From: Doryteuthis pealeii
Taxonomy: Eukaryota > Mollusca > Cephalopoda > Myopsida > Loliginidae
Reading direction: 5' to 3'
DNA length: 64,000 bases
NCBI GenBank assembly: GCA_023376005.1
Contig: CM042145.1
Location: 60,564,643 to 60,628,642 of the forward strand
Every line of letters begins with the position of its first letter. The stretch's first letter is position 1. A program made the translations under genes and the position numbers. Positions 1-11,556 of this stretch are shown piece after piece. The notes under the pieces are model-generated. The model did not search any database, was not told the DNA's origin, and was given only the letters and a program-made list of their open reading frames with translations.

Positions 1-237
1 CTAAAACACAATCGGACCGCTAATTACACCTGCTCACAAAAAGTAAAGGTCATTTTCTTTCTCGAAAAGGTCACACATTCATTCACCCTCTTTTAATCTG
101 ATGACCGATCAGAATGGTTGACGTGGATATCTGTACTGTCAGCTTGACCTAATGATGATGATGATGAGAGTTTAAACCCCCAATCACTTCATCATCATCA
201 TCTTTAAAGCATGCCAACAGAACAGATTCTTTTGATT
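1..237. other. Unassigned start of window
   Basis: No gene or recognised repeat is seen. A short (ATG)n-like run lies near 155-170 and its reverse complement (ATC)n near 188-200, so the two can pair as a small hairpin. Confidence 0.4.
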
Positions 238-372
238 TTCTCTCTCTCCCCTCCCCCTCTCTCCCCTCTCTCTCCCTTCTCTCTCTCTCTCCCTCTCTCC
301 CTCTCTCCTCTTCTCCTCTCTCTCCTCTTTCCCTCTCTCTCTTTCCCCTCTATCTATCTATCTATCTATCTA

Positions 373-417
<45 letters not shown>

Positions 418-420
418 TAT
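238..420. repeat. Compound microsatellite (CT)n-(TATC)n-(TA)n
   Basis: A pyrimidine CT/CCT tract runs into TATC repeats and then a pure TA run. The open frame across it is Leu/Ser/Pro then Ile/Tyr low complexity and is not a gene. Confidence 0.95.
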
Positions 421-430
421 TATCCTTATT

Positions 431-660
431 TCTAGACGGCATCCAGTTTCCGCACAGGGCTGATAAATGTAAGTTATTTTACTGGTCAGCTAGCAATGGT
501 GTGTCCATGTATAAGAGACCATAGAAGAGCGTCACTTATGAGGTTGTTCCTACTACTGCGGTAGTGCCCAGAAGGTCTCGCTTATCTTAACTAAACAGTT
601 TGTGAGATGGGAGGTAAGTTGTCGTGCAGCTACACTCTTGTCGGCACTACTACTCTGATT
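431..660 (-). pseudogene. LINE L remnant, ORF C-terminal end
   Basis: On the minus strand, conceptual translation with stops reads LPPISQTV, then NNLISDALLW and HGHT, ending near KLDAV. These match in order the C-terminal tail of a non-LTR retrotransposon ORF that recurs in this window, where the pattern is LPPIS, RRARH, DELISDVLLW, THGH, GRPA, DTGCRLED. At least three in-frame stops and a frameshift make it a dead copy. Family recognition comes from remembered LINE proteins; a translated search would settle the clade. Confidence 0.7.
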
Positions 661-662
661 TC

Positions 663-960
663 GTTGGACCTAGGAGTAATGACAATGAATGGACGACTCC
701 ATAATCTCCAGATCTGGTTGGTTGGATTTTACAGTATGTCAACCCTTGTCAGGTTATTTTATGTCAAAGACGTTTTGTTCTATTCATTCTTTATGGGTAT
801 TCAATATTTATTTAATCAGTTTTTTCAACATATTTTTTAAAATCTTTTTTCTATCTAACACAGATGGGACCCTAACAGGTACAACCACTTTGGCCGTAAT
901 AGTAGTACCTGTTACCTGAGAGTAATGGTGATGAAGGTACACCACATGATATGACATTGA
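663..960 (-). repeat. Repeat C, minus copy
   Basis: The left edge carries the C terminal signature read backwards (TTTTACAGTATGTCAACCC; the forward form is GGGTTGACATGCCGTAAAA). It is followed by a T/A-rich stretch and GATGGGACCCTAACAGGTAC, the conserved internal block of C. A short duplicated block near 663-700 resembles the internal GTGGACCTAGGGGTAAT part. The element has no coding capacity. The A/C-rich tail and stem-loop suggest a non-LTR-dependent retroelement, which is an inference. Confidence 0.7.
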
Positions 961-1026
961 GAGTTCGGTTTATTTGCTTAACAGCATCTCAATTCCTTAA
1001 GGGATATTTAAAGCCGAAAATGATGG

Positions 1027-1080
1027 ATTGATTTTAACGGCATGTCAAGTTGTGTAGGGTTATTTTATATCTAGAGATTA
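1027..1080 (-). repeat. Repeat C tail fragment
   Basis: Only the terminal stem region of C is recognisable (TTTTAACGGCATGTCAAG, then GGGTTATTTTAT). It is a solo truncated tail next to the larger copy. Confidence 0.5.
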
Positions 1081-1205
1081 GGGAACTGGACTATGTCGAA
1101 ACCGCTTTTGTTTTATTTTTGTGGTGTATGACTGGGTATATGTGATATTTTGATATCATGTTGCTTCTATTTGTCATTGGATATAACGATGCATGTTTAC
1201 GTTTT

Positions 1206-1393
1206 TCCATTTATATTCTTCTTTCTTTTCTTTCTTTCTTTTTTCTTTTCTTTCTATTTATGTAATTCTTTCTCTTTCTTTCTTTCTTTCCATTTATATA
1301 CTTATTTCTTTCTTTCTTTGTGTATATTTATTTCTCTCTTTATTTCCATTTCTATGTTCTTTCTTTCTTTCTATTTCTGTATTTCATTCATTC
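1206..1393. repeat. Degenerate (CTTT)n pyrimidine tract
   Basis: Imperfect TTTC/CTTT repeats are interrupted by TTTATAT segments. Two overlapping open frames are Phe/Ser/Leu low complexity. Confidence 0.9.
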
Positions 1394-2174
1394 TTTCTGC
1401 TAAGGAATTTTTATATAAAGTGTTTATGTGGGTAATTTTTGTATGTCTATGAGCCTACGGGATAGGAGGGCCGTTCTTTTTATAAAGTTCAATATGCTTT
1501 AAGGATCTATTTTTCCAAAGAGTTCGTTTATATTGTTAAAAATGTAGAACTTTCTTCGAGTTTACTGGTGGCGGGATAAATCATGTCATATAGGAATAAA
1601 GTGAGACATCAGCGTTTGAACCACCGCTCGTCAGTAAAAAAAAAAATTGCACGCCCCCAGATAGTGAAATAGAGGTACCGTGCTATTAGTGAGAAGGACT
1701 TCAGGCATATCTTGGCCGGTGCGTTCTTGGTTCAAAGCGATTCTGTTATTGTTCTAGGAAGGACTGCCGTGTTACGGATAAGTAAAAAATATTTTTAGTT
1801 TTTCTTATTTTATGTTTAATGTATTCATTTTGGTTGGAATGAAATACATATAAATGCAATACGTTTTGTTGCATACCTATATTTGCATTTCTATATAGCT
1901 GATTCTAAAAAGTTTTGTGTATACAAATAATTTTAATACCACCCTTCGTTAAATCACTATATGAGTAGCACAGCATGGATTTGTACGGTAGTTTTTCGAG
2001 CTGATGGTAGGTTTGACGCTCTGGCTCAAATGCAAATCGAATTTCCCAATAGCAATTACAGATTCAATAGTAGCAAAAAAGTTTCAACAGTAAATGCACT
2101 CTTGCATCGGTACAAACCATGATTGTAACTGATCGTATCTGAAAGCGATGGTAAGATATTAGTATTTCTGTGTC

Positions 2175-2177
<3 letters not shown>
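1394..2177. other. Unassigned AT-rich DNA
   Basis: I see no open frame of note, tRNA-like box pair or long inverted repeat. Confidence 0.4.
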
Positions 2178-2214
<37 letters not shown>

Positions 2215-2614
2215 CTCGAAAGCAGGTCAGCGAAAAGTAAATCAGTTACCGCCAGCAGAACAAACTAGAAAAGCGTGGAGATTTGGCGAGGAGGAGCAAT
2301 ATTTCTCAACAAAAGCGAATGCAATTCTATAAGAGCGTGCTCGATTTTATTGGTCTATCGGTAAACGCTTCTTGAACATGCCTGATTGATTTGAGTAGAC
2401 AGCGTGAAGCGAAGTTTACTGAGTCTCAGCACGAGGAAAATAAAATCCGCTTCCGAACAATTCGATACTTTTGTCTATTGCATTGAGGATTGAATATAAA
2501 AAAAAGAACGACATAGATACTTATTTACCACATGCGATTGCATTAACTCTGTTGCTAGCAAATAGCTGATTCTACGAGAATATAATAGAAAAAGTAAAGA
2601 AATTCAACTGTCCG

Positions 2615-2658
<44 letters not shown>
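2178..2658. repeat. Two (TA)n arrays with unassigned DNA between
   Basis: Pure TA runs lie at about 2178-2212 and 2615-2658. The ~400 bp between them shows no recognised gene or repeat. Confidence 0.85.
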
Positions 2659-2669
<11 letters not shown>

Positions 2670-2821
2670 TAGACAAAACGTGAACTATTGGGTCACCCAT
2701 TGTGCTCTGGGTAGATAAGAGAAGACTAATGTTTTATTTAATCTTCCGGTTGTATTTTAAAAAAATGTTATTCGCTTTGCAAACTAACTTTCTTCCGGGT
2801 CACAATTATCTAAGCATAGTT

Positions 2822-3232
2822 AGATCAATCGGCTGGTCACGTCAAGCCCTAGCACCTATATGATTTTCCCAACCCTATTGCCCTTATGGCAAGCCCCAAC
2901 CCCTTTTTATCATATGGGTGCTAGAAGGCGGTGGCTGCGGGTCTACCTGTCCTGGGAATGACGTTAAACTCTATCTGATGGTGAGGTTCCAGTTTTGGAG
3001 GTTTGGGGAATGTGGAGCACCCCTTCATCACCATTGCTCCCTGGACCACTCTGACCCGGAGTGATAGTACCTGTTAGGGTCCCATCTATGGGTTAAATAG
3101 AAAAACATGAGTTGATAAACAAAATAGTATTATCCATTGAGAATTGATTTATTTCAAAACTTTATCGGCATTAAATGACCCACTGGGTTGATATGCCGTA
3201 AAACAAACCAAAAAAACAAAAAAACAAACCAT
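2822..3232 (+). repeat. Repeat C, plus copy (3' two thirds)
   Basis: It starts at the internal block ATCAATCGGCTGGTCACG and passes CATATGGGTGCTAGAAGG and CACTCTGACCCGGAGTG. It ends in GGCATTAAATGACCCACTGGG...ATATGCCGTAAAAC followed by an A/C tail. The last 45 bp can form a GGCAT/ATGCC stem. It is a near twin of the copy at 35806-36405, so it was probably active fairly recently. Confidence 0.85.
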
Positions 3233-3315
3233 AAACATAGTTAGCCTTTTTGTCTATAACTCTATATACAGATTTTTATTAAAATTAGATGATTAGTTGA
3301 CAAGTGTTGAAAAGC

Positions 3316-3384
3316 AAAAAAAAATCTTTCGAAATATAAATAAGGGGAACCCTTATTTATATTTCAAAAGATTTTTTTTTTTTT
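3316..3384. repeat. Short palindrome, ~30 bp arms
   Basis: AATCTTTCGAAATATAAATA and its reverse complement, with one difference, flank the centre AAGGGGAACCCTT. Poly-A lies outside the left arm and poly-T outside the right, which extends the pairing. Confidence 0.85.
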
Positions 3385-3668
3385 TTACTAAATTTTCAAT
3401 TTACAAAGCTCAAAAATTTACTTAACATTTATCGAGGGGAGGGTAAACATAAAATGATTGTTTGATTTCTAAAAGAAAATGTAAATAAGATTCGTACACG
3501 ATGTTACTTAAAATTGTTTTCTTGGTTGTAAATAAATAAATAAATGAAATTGATGTCATGTTTTAAAATATAATTTTTTATGTTAATTTATATTTATTTA
3601 TATTTATATTTTGTGAAGGATAGAAATACAAAAAAATTTTTTAAATGAAAAATATTAGACACTGGCAA

Positions 3669-4463
3669 AGTTACCGTAAAATTCATATTTTACAAAATAA
3701 ATTTGAAAAAAAAATACCCAAAATCAGGGAATTAATGATAATTAATTAAAATTAACAGAAATTTATTTTATGTTAATGAAATTTTCAGTGTTGATTTATC
3801 AATGAATGAATTTTATAATGCATCAGTTATTTTATTTTAAAATATTCTGATATTTTTCAGGTCACGTAACTTTGAACCGCCCTTTTGGGAGGGGGTGCAA
3901 AATATCGGTGGGCGTTATATAAAGATGAACCTAATTACAGTATGAATAAAAAGACAAAAGACTGAAGGTGTAAATAGAAGAAAAACATTTTAAGGGAGCT
4001 ATTCTGGTAGAAAATATGTACCAAAAATCGGAAAATGAAATGTAAACTAAAAACACAAAAAAAAATTGTAGATCTTGTTTTACTCTTTTAGATTTAGTCG
4101 GCTATTATCTTATAAAAGAAAAATAAACATCAATATTTGTTCTGTTTAAAAGGAGGGGTGTAACGAGATGGAAGATCCTGAGTTTTGCGAGGACTACTAT
4201 TAGAAAAGGAGGAAGAAGAAATAAGAGTAAAGGTTGTTTTTTTAAAGTGATGAACATAAAACCCTTTGTCGTGAATTTGACCGGGGCGTGACCCCCCGAA
4301 TGGAGAATTGAAAGCCAACCGGAGGTTTCGGGTGTTGACCGGAACCGGAAGTCACGTGGTGACGTGGAACGACGAAGAAAAATACCGACCTTTTTGTTTT
4401 CCGGGGCCTAGGGGAACAGATAGGCCTTGGGTCCCTTTTGTGGGATTACAGTAATTTAACAGT

Positions 4464-4506
<43 letters not shown>

Positions 4507-5079
4507 TTTTCCTCCTCTCCAAAACAAACCACGAGACTAGCCCTGGAAATAAAAGCTAAGCAGCTTGTGACGATATATTTCTCGCGTTGTATTTTTTTAT
4601 CGACAAGATGACCGCCACGTGCCGAACACCTTTTTAGTGTCGTGAATTTGGAGGCACGTTGACAAGACCCGCTATACAACATATACCGCTATTAGAACGT
4701 TACGTATATCCGTTTTGGTACCGTGAATATATACCACCACGTTACAGGGGGCCTAAATTTTCAATAGTGTTTCTACAAAGATTATTAGATAACAATAATA
4801 AACTAAAGTAGTTATCAAATAAATACTTTTTAGAATCTAAAAATATGAAATTTGTAACTTAAAATTAGACATTTAAAATTTTAATTGAAATTTATATTTT
4901 AATTTACCATAGCAGAAATACCTAATTAAATCAGAAAGTTTTGAAATAAAATAATTGATGCATTATAAAATTCATTTATTGATAAATCAACACTGAAAAT
5001 TTCATTAAAATTGTAAGATTCCCTGATTTTTGGTATTAGAGGGGTAAATTTATTTTGTAAAATACAGATTTTACGTCAT
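3669..5079. mobile_element. Non-autonomous TIR element, ~1.4 kb
   Basis: The left arm (about 3669-3855) and right arm (about 4930-5079) are reverse complements over ~150 bp. They share TATTTTACAAAATAAATTT, AAATCAGGGAAT, GAAATTTTCAGTGTTGATTT and GAATTTTATAATGCATCA. The left arm carries a ~40 bp extra stretch. No transposase frame lies between the arms; the interior includes a (CT)n run (4468-4505) and several CACGTG/CACGT motifs. Target duplications were not identified, so the superfamily is open. Confidence 0.65.
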
Positions 5080-5271
5080 CTTAGACGGCCATGTTTACGA
5101 TAAATTTGAGCTGAATTGACCGAAAAAATAGTTTAAAATGTATTAAAAATAAATTACATTGTTGTGATTTTTTTCAACAATCTAACTCAAGCTCAATGGA
5201 TGACTCAACGGGTCACGTCTTTTCTAATATATATATATTTCATTACAGCATTTAAAGTGTTTCACTGCTGC

Positions 5272-5494
5272 ATTTTTCAACAAAAAATACTTAAATCATC
5301 AGGAGATTTTATGTCCCGTATATGTTACCAACTGGTGTTAGAACAACAAAATACAAATCTGCAAATGTCCGGACTTAGTTTTTGTCTTTTTTCTCTTGTC
5401 AGTGCAGTTATTCGTAAAGCATCCTCGATGTCACATGAGTAATGTTGTTTCGTTTTTTTTTTGTTTTTTTTTTTTTTGGGGGGGGTACCTGATG

Positions 5495-5587
<93 letters not shown>

Positions 5588-5706
5588 TATATATATAATA
5601 AAATAAAGAAAAGGATTAAAGATCGGTAATTTTAGCGGTAATAGATCGATTTCTGACCACAAGTTATGTATATATTATGTGTTAGGTTCGGTAGACCGCC
5701 AACTTG

Positions 5707-5747
<41 letters not shown>

Positions 5748-6012
5748 TTTCTTAGTATATGGAGAGGCTAAAATAGATATGAACATTGTAAAAACATATA
5801 TTCCGAATTTTTCTCCAAAAATACTTAAATCATCAGGGGACGATATATCCTGTAACTGTTACTGACTCGTGTCAGAACAGCAAAAAGAACATTAAAAATC
5901 TTGAAATGTCCGGACTTATTTTTTGCCTTTTTCTCTTGACAGTGTGATATCTCGTAAAGCATCCTGGATATCACATGGGCAATGTTGGTTTGTCTGTTTT
6001 TTTTCTTTTCTT
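5272..6012 (+). repeat. Direct repeat pair flanking microsatellites
   Basis: A ~200 bp unit at 5272-5470 recurs at 5809-6012. Both contain ATACTTAAATCATCAGG, AATGTCCGGACTTA and CGTAAAGCATCCT, ending at a T-rich run. Between them lie an ~85 bp (CT)n array (5497-5582) and a (TA)n array (5708-5744). Two termini of one element or a segmental duplication are both possible. No coding is seen. Confidence 0.8.
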
Positions 6013-6466
6013 TTTTTTTTTGCAGGTGGTTTAGAAGGTTGTCATTCCTAAATCCGTAGCTTATTTGGACAGCGTAGGTTTTTACTGATCAGAATGCAGT
6101 TATTTCTTTTGAATCTGAAAACCTGATAGGCACTGCGCTATGAATTTGATACTAGTCGTAGACGGCAATGAAAGTGTTAATATAAATGTAGGCTGAGATC
6201 ATTATATATCATTTTTTATTGATAACGGATTTATCAAGACATGACATATGCACAATATTTTCTTTTTTATTATACTCTTGTCTAATACCATTTATTTCTC
6301 TCTTTACTATAGATTTTGTTTTCTTTTTCATTTCGAACATGTCATAAATCACTAGCAGATGATCAGGTCTCAGAAATCATAGTTGAATAATATATGACAT
6401 GACTTCAGTGCTGATTACTCTAAGGTAGGAAAATATAATTGACCTTACTTACACACATTTATTACG
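6013..6466. other. Unassigned AT-rich DNA
   Basis: No recognised gene or repeat is present. Confidence 0.4.
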
Positions 6467-6896
6467 ATAGATATGGACAGACTAAAATAGATTGATAGAT
6501 ATGGACAGACTGAGATAGATCGATAGATACATTTATATGAACTGAATCACATGGATAGATATGAACAGACTAAAATAGATGGATATGACCAGACTAAAAT
6601 AGATAGATATGGATAGACTGATATAGACAGATCGATAGATAGATTTATTTGAATTGAATCGCATGGTTAGATGGATATGAACAGACTGAAATAGATAGAT
6701 GGATATGGACAGACTGAAATAGATACATCGATAGATAAATTTATATGAAATGAATCGCACGGATAGATATGACCAGACTAAAATAGATATATAGATATGG
6801 ACAGACTGAGATAGACAGATCGATGGATAAATTTATATGAACTGAATCACATAGATAGATATGAACAGACTGAGATAGATGGATATGAACAGACTG
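6467..6896. repeat. Higher-order GATA-type tandem array
   Basis: Diverged units of GATAGATATGGACAGACTGA alternate with TTTATATGAACTGAATCACA segments, giving a higher-order period of roughly 85-110 bp. The antisense frame is Tyr/Ile/Ser low complexity and not a gene. Confidence 0.9.
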
Positions 6897-7047
6897 TAGT
6901 TTTTGGTAAAACTGGGTATTATTCTGGTTCGCCAGTCCACTAAGTACAATCCAGATATAATTACCGGTGACATCTGTCTTTTTCAGATTTAAATTGCCAT
7001 TCAGATGGGAAAAATTAAGTCTGGATAAGATTATGGAGAGCTATACG

Positions 7048-7316
7048 AGGCGCGTTGTGTAACGGTTAGTCCAGGAAAATGAACCCGTCGACCTGAGTTC
7101 AAATTCTGGACGAGACTGTTTGCATTTCACAAAACGCTAATACACCTGGGAAATGTATGAATCCAACTACTCACCAACTAGAGGTGAATAGTAGGGCAGA
7201 CTGGGTTCTTTAACCTTGGCTAGATAACCAGCCTATTAGAAGTCTGAATTCAAACCTGTTAACTCCGCTTTGTGTCGCATCCTGCATGTACGGAGGAGTT
7301 GGTAAATATATATATA
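7048..7316 (+). mobile_element. SINE B, near full length
   Basis: The head GGCGCGTTGTGTAACGG (A-box-like) with GAGTTCAAATTC (B-box-like) is tRNA-derived in form. The body carries TAATACACCTGGGAAATG and GGCAGACTGGG. The tail ends GGAGGAGTTGGTAAA then (TA)n. The family is known in this window from many copies. It has no coding capacity. Confidence 0.85.
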
Positions 7317-7893
7317 CAAGGCAGCTGATGGAGATCCCGAAATGTTCAGAATGTTTTTCAAAATGGTAAAGATGGCATAAATATATCTTAGGAGTATTTT
7401 GATGGAGACTAAGGCACAATTGCCCTAGGCAGACTATTTTTCGTTAATATTAGATTACTGGATAATTTGTAGAAATACCTTCAATTCTTTTCCATGCTTT
7501 CCTTTTATCTCCATTGATAACAATTTCTATTCATCTTGTAAATCCGCTTTCAGTATTTTTCTCCGTTTTAATTTCATATTTGTCGTTATTCTTCTAAGGA
7601 ACTATTGCCAAAGGCAAAGCTAATTTCCGTTAATATTAAATAGCTTTCTGAACAGACGTTGCAATTCGGTTATTTTGATATTCCTTCTATGTAAATTGGT
7701 TGATTGGTTGGGCTTAAGGCATGTTAACCCTTATTGGGCTACTTACTGCTGAAGTCAGTCATTTTGCAGGCAATATGATTTTTAGTAACTATTTCTATTT
7801 AATAATAATAAGTTGCAACCACTTACTTATTGCTTTAAGTAACAATCCTTAATACATACATTACACACAGTTATGTTTGCAAATAACAAATAC

Positions 7894-7896
<3 letters not shown>
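7317..7896. other. Mostly unassigned; C tail remnant at 7692-7760
   Basis: Around 7692-7760 a diverged minus-strand C terminus is visible (GGCATGTTAACCC then TTGGGC). Nothing else is recognised. Confidence 0.4.
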
Positions 7897-7927
<31 letters not shown>

Positions 7928-7928
7928 G
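7897..7928. repeat. (TAA)n microsatellite
   Basis: A run of TAA trinucleotides directly precedes the LINE remnant that follows. Confidence 0.95.
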
Positions 7929-8455
7929 GATAAGGTTTTGGAAAAAATACGAGGAATTGGAAATCATTTGAAGATTCGAGGCCATCCAGATAAACGCATT
8001 GTTAAAATCGGCAAGAATACTTAAAAGAATCTTTGAAACCTGAGGAGACTTGCTGTCACTTAGATTTCAATGAAAGATCACCAGCTAACGCCGGTGTGAA
8101 AAACTCACAAGAAGTTTTATAAGAATAATAATAGGAAGGAAACAGCTAAATGGATACTTCAAACGACGAACACAGGAAATTGCACTCGGCATGACATAGA
8201 CAAGTGTAAAGAGGGGAAATCTGAAAAGAGAAACTGAATCTCTTGATATTATCACAGAATAATGCTGTAAAATGAGAATACGTATAAATATAGGTTATCC
8301 GGTGACTGAGATAATACGGTTATTCACAAAATAAGCCAATGCAGCAATTTTACACAAAAGAAATACTATATTAGGCATGACTGAGTAGGAAAGTTGATCC
8401 CTGTGAATTGTACAAGAGATAAAAATTTGATCAGACTGACAAATTCTGTGTAATT
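7929..8455 (+). pseudogene. Degenerate LINE ORF fragment (second LINE type)
   Basis: Plus-strand conceptual translation contains KETAKWILQTTNTGNCTRHD and, further on, KYRLSGD, then DNTVIHKISQCSNF, TQKKYYIRHD and VGKLI. These follow in order a familiar LINE C-terminal segment (CRLCGDRDETINHIISEC, then KEYKxRHDWVGKVIHW). The usual Cys of CRLCG is lost and there are several stops and frameshifts. Upstream LRRLAVT...KDHQLTPV also fits sequence seen near such elements. The 143-codon antisense frame over this region is incidental. Confidence 0.65.
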
Positions 8456-8712
8456 TATTGCTTTGACCGGCGGTGAACCTGGTATATGTAGTTGTCAGAT
8501 ACGTCCGGTCATTGATGAAATTAACAAAGTGGCTAGCGAAAGACAGGAAGCGCCTAGCTGTGATGCCCGAATCATAAACACAGGAAATACGTGGATGTAA
8601 GCCATGACCAAGGCAAAACAAGCTACGTGGGTGAAGAGGTCTGTCTGCAAGAAAACTGCGAGGGCGCCACGGTCGAGGAGGCACCATTCTGGTGAAGCAC
8701 AGTGTGAATGAA
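8456..8712. other. Unassigned DNA
   Basis: No recognised feature. The antisense open frames here overlap the decayed LINE and have no recognisable domain. Confidence 0.35.
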
Positions 8713-8803
8713 ATGTATTCATACATTTCCCAAGGGGACTATCACTTGGTGAAATGGAAACAGCCACGTACAGGATTTGAACTTGATTTTCCGATCCATT
8801 TAC
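8713..8803 (-). mobile_element. SINE B 5' fragment
   Basis: The head and first body block of B in reverse orientation: ATTCATACATTTCCCAAGG, GTGAAATGGAAACAG, CAGGATTTGAAC. The tail half is absent. Confidence 0.65.
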
Positions 8804-9131
8804 TACAAGTATATCAATGTTTTAAGAGTCAATGAATTAATGCAATTCAAAATCATTGTATATATTTTATCAGACAGATCTATTTGACTACTTGATAGAA
8901 CTGTGAGTAAGAGTGGAGTTGGGAGTAATGGAAATGAAAGGGTTACTCTCCAGATCAGGAGCCTCACCATGGGCTGCAGTTTAAAATGTTATATAAGTGG
9001 TAAATTCAATAATGTATGGGAATACTATGTAAATACATCTTCCTATAGAAAAAGTATGTTTCAGTCAATGATTATGTGACTGAATACATTCGTCGTATGA
9101 AAGAAATTGAAAATATAAAATAACGGAAACT
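8804..9131. other. Unassigned AT-rich DNA
   Basis: Short C-like words (GGAGTAATGGAAATGAAAGG) lie near 8925, but no bounded element can be drawn. Confidence 0.3.
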
Positions 9132-9166
9132 CTGTGTGTGTGTGTACACACACACACACACACACA

Positions 9167-9211
<45 letters not shown>

Positions 9212-9269
9212 CCAAAGCAATTTGTATAACGAGACCTCAGAAAACCACTTTAGATTGTTGAATAAGTCC

Positions 9270-9337
<68 letters not shown>
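9132..9337. repeat. (TG)n-(CA)n-(TA)n and (TGTC)n-(TC)n arrays
   Basis: TG, CA and TA runs span 9132-9206; TGTC then TC repeats span 9269-9337. The single frame through both is low complexity. Confidence 0.95.
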
Positions 9338-9573
9338 ATATATTTTGTAGAATTTTCCCCTAGGGCCATCAGAAAAATAAGACAATTTTATGAATTAGAC
9401 CTTAGATCAATGGATTCTGACACCAAATACATTGGGATAAATTTATCGTTTTTGATGGCATATACATGAATACTTTTTCCCAAAAAAGTGAATCTGAAAA
9501 ATATTCGCTGGGTCTTATATACGAAGTTGTCGTTATTTTTTTTTAACCAGGTATCAGAGTGCCAACCTTTGTA

Positions 9574-9945
9574 TGGTTTGTTTGGTTGGGTTTTACAGCA
9601 TGTCAACCCTTGTTAAGTCATTTTATACCGAAGATGTTTTATTTTACTCATTCTTGATGGCTGCACAATTTTTCGTTTTTAAACTCATTTTCTTTCAACA
9701 CAATTTTTTAAAGATATAAGTTTAAAAAAAAACTGAGTACTATCACGAATAATAAAACAAAACTTCTTCGGTATAGAATAACCCAACAAGGGTTAACATG
9801 TTGCAAAATCCAATCAATCTACGAGATTTCCATCCTTAAGCATCACTTGTCTCTAGCCACGACCAACAAGTGGCCCCATCTTACCCCTTTACAGAAGTGC
9901 AGTCTGCGTAATCTAAAGCCCCAGCCGACAGGGCCGTAATCTATT
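9574..9945. repeat. Repeat C: inverted tail pair plus body fragment
   Basis: A minus C tail (9574-9680, TTTTACAGCATGTCAACCC) and a plus C tail (9735-9818, CGGTATAGAATAACCCAAC) face each other and form a hairpin. A minus-strand C 5' block follows at about 9828-9945 (CCATCCTTAAGCATCAC, CAGCCGACAGGGC). Confidence 0.7.
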
Positions 9946-10101
9946 TGGAGTTGGTATGGAACTTAATTTTAATAAGATGGGCGTGTTACAAATATTTATA
10001 TAAACAAACATTAACCAATGGCTACACACAATATTTAAAAAAAAAAATAGCTTAGCACTTATTAGATTGATACAAATACTTTTAGAATTAAAAAAAAGAT
10101 A

Positions 10102-10785
10102 CAGTGAAACTTTGACTTACGAGTTTAATTTGTTCTGCTCGTAACTCAATTTCCTCATATATCAAATCAATTTTACCCTTTCAAATGAACTAGAATACCA
10201 TTAATCCGTTCCAAACCAACCCAAATGCTTTAATGCTTTCGTTACGTTTTGTTTTAAATAGAATATAGCAACTTATTGGATAAAAACATAATAAAATAGA
10301 ATGTAATTTTGTGCTGTAATGTTTTCAGGTTTATTTTTCATAACTAACATTTTCCTTTGATGGAATAAATCTGGAAACTTAAATTTTCTTAGTGAATTAA
10401 TTAACATAAGCATATTTGAAGCTCGCTGGTACTTCAAATTTTACCTCTCAACACAAAGCAAAAAGTTAACCAAGTATCAACTTGTAACCCGAAAAAATCG
10501 TTAGTTGGGGCACTGTTGCGTAGGGGCCAAGTCGCGTAGTAGTAGTAGCCGTTAGTAGCAGTATTAGTAGTTAGTTCGAAGAAACAACATACAAAAGTCG
10601 TATAGTCAAAAGGGGTTGTTTATTTCTTTCTGGGCTCGTGGGTTCTTTTTCAAAGAGAGAAAGAATGGGGTAAAGTTATTCTATCATAAATCCCATTCTT
10701 ACTCACTGTTCGATACTAGCCTAGACATGTCACGAAAGAGACCATAATAATTACACTCCAACACTTGTAAGTCAACGTACCACTG
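10102..10785. mobile_element. MITE with ~23 bp TIRs and TA target site
   Basis: The left end CAGTGAAACTTTGACTTACG and the reverse complement of the right end CAGTGGTACGTTGACTTACA agree at 19 of 23 positions. TA flanks each end (10100-10101, 10786-10787). The terminal motif CAGTGxxACxTxGACTTAC and the TA duplication fit the pogo/Tigger branch of Tc1/mariner, assigned from family knowledge. The ~680 bp interior has no transposase, so it is non-autonomous. Confidence 0.75.
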
Positions 10786-11238
10786 TATTCTAGTTTCAAT
10801 TAATGCCATTCAGAAAGTTTCAAGTCTGCGATGAGGATTTGAAAAGATCCCAAATATTCTAACAATTTTTGATATGGATTTGGAGAACAGGAAATGCATA
10901 ATTTCTGCTAATATGTTAGGTCAGGGTTTAGTTCTTGCTGCTGCTACCATATAACATTGAAACGAACCATTTCCAAACCTGAAAAAACTCATTAACCAGG
11001 TGCCTTCGCCACAAAGACATATCTATATAAAAAAGCAATTGAAGATAATTTACTTAAAAGATGAGATCCCCTCAACAAATGAATATGCCATTTCACCAGT
11101 ATATTTTTGGTCGATTGCTTTTTGGTTTACCAACTACATAGAAAACTTATTTTACAACCTTCGAAAAAAATTCGAAACTACTTGAAGAATTAAAAAATAA
11201 AAAGCATAAAATATTCCTTTGTTTATTACTTATGTCAA

Positions 11239-11239
<1 letters not shown>
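10786..11239. other. Unassigned DNA
   Basis: No recognised repeat. The 61-codon frame at 11000-11185 has no recognisable domain and typical AT-rich composition. Confidence 0.35.
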
Positions 11240-11300
<61 letters not shown>

Positions 11301-11540
11301 TAAATAAGCCGATTAGTTGGTGTTGGGAATTATTCTGAGTTTGGCCTTTTTTATCATGGAATGTTAAAATTGGTAAAGTCTAAGTTGTAAGCTCAATATA
11401 CAACAATTTTCGTATTATATACAGAGCAATATACTTAGCAAAGTAGGTTTAAATAGCAGTCATATTAGCTGGTATGAATTTATTTCCACCGACATATATA
11501 AGTATATGTATATATATATATATATGTGTGTGTGTGTATG
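11240..11540. repeat. (TA)n arrays, ~58 bp and ~35 bp
   Basis: TA runs at 11240-11298 and 11508-11540, the latter turning into (TG)n. About 200 bp between them is unassigned. Confidence 0.9.
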
Positions 11541-11556
11541 TATACATATGTAATAA

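Noticed and set aside
6467..6896. CRISPR-like array
   Set aside because: Repeats and interspersed segments are both repetitive and AT-rich, with no unique spacers; eukaryotic context.
8295..8726. 143-codon minus frame
   Set aside because: Antisense to a decayed LINE fragment over part of its length and no recognisable domain.
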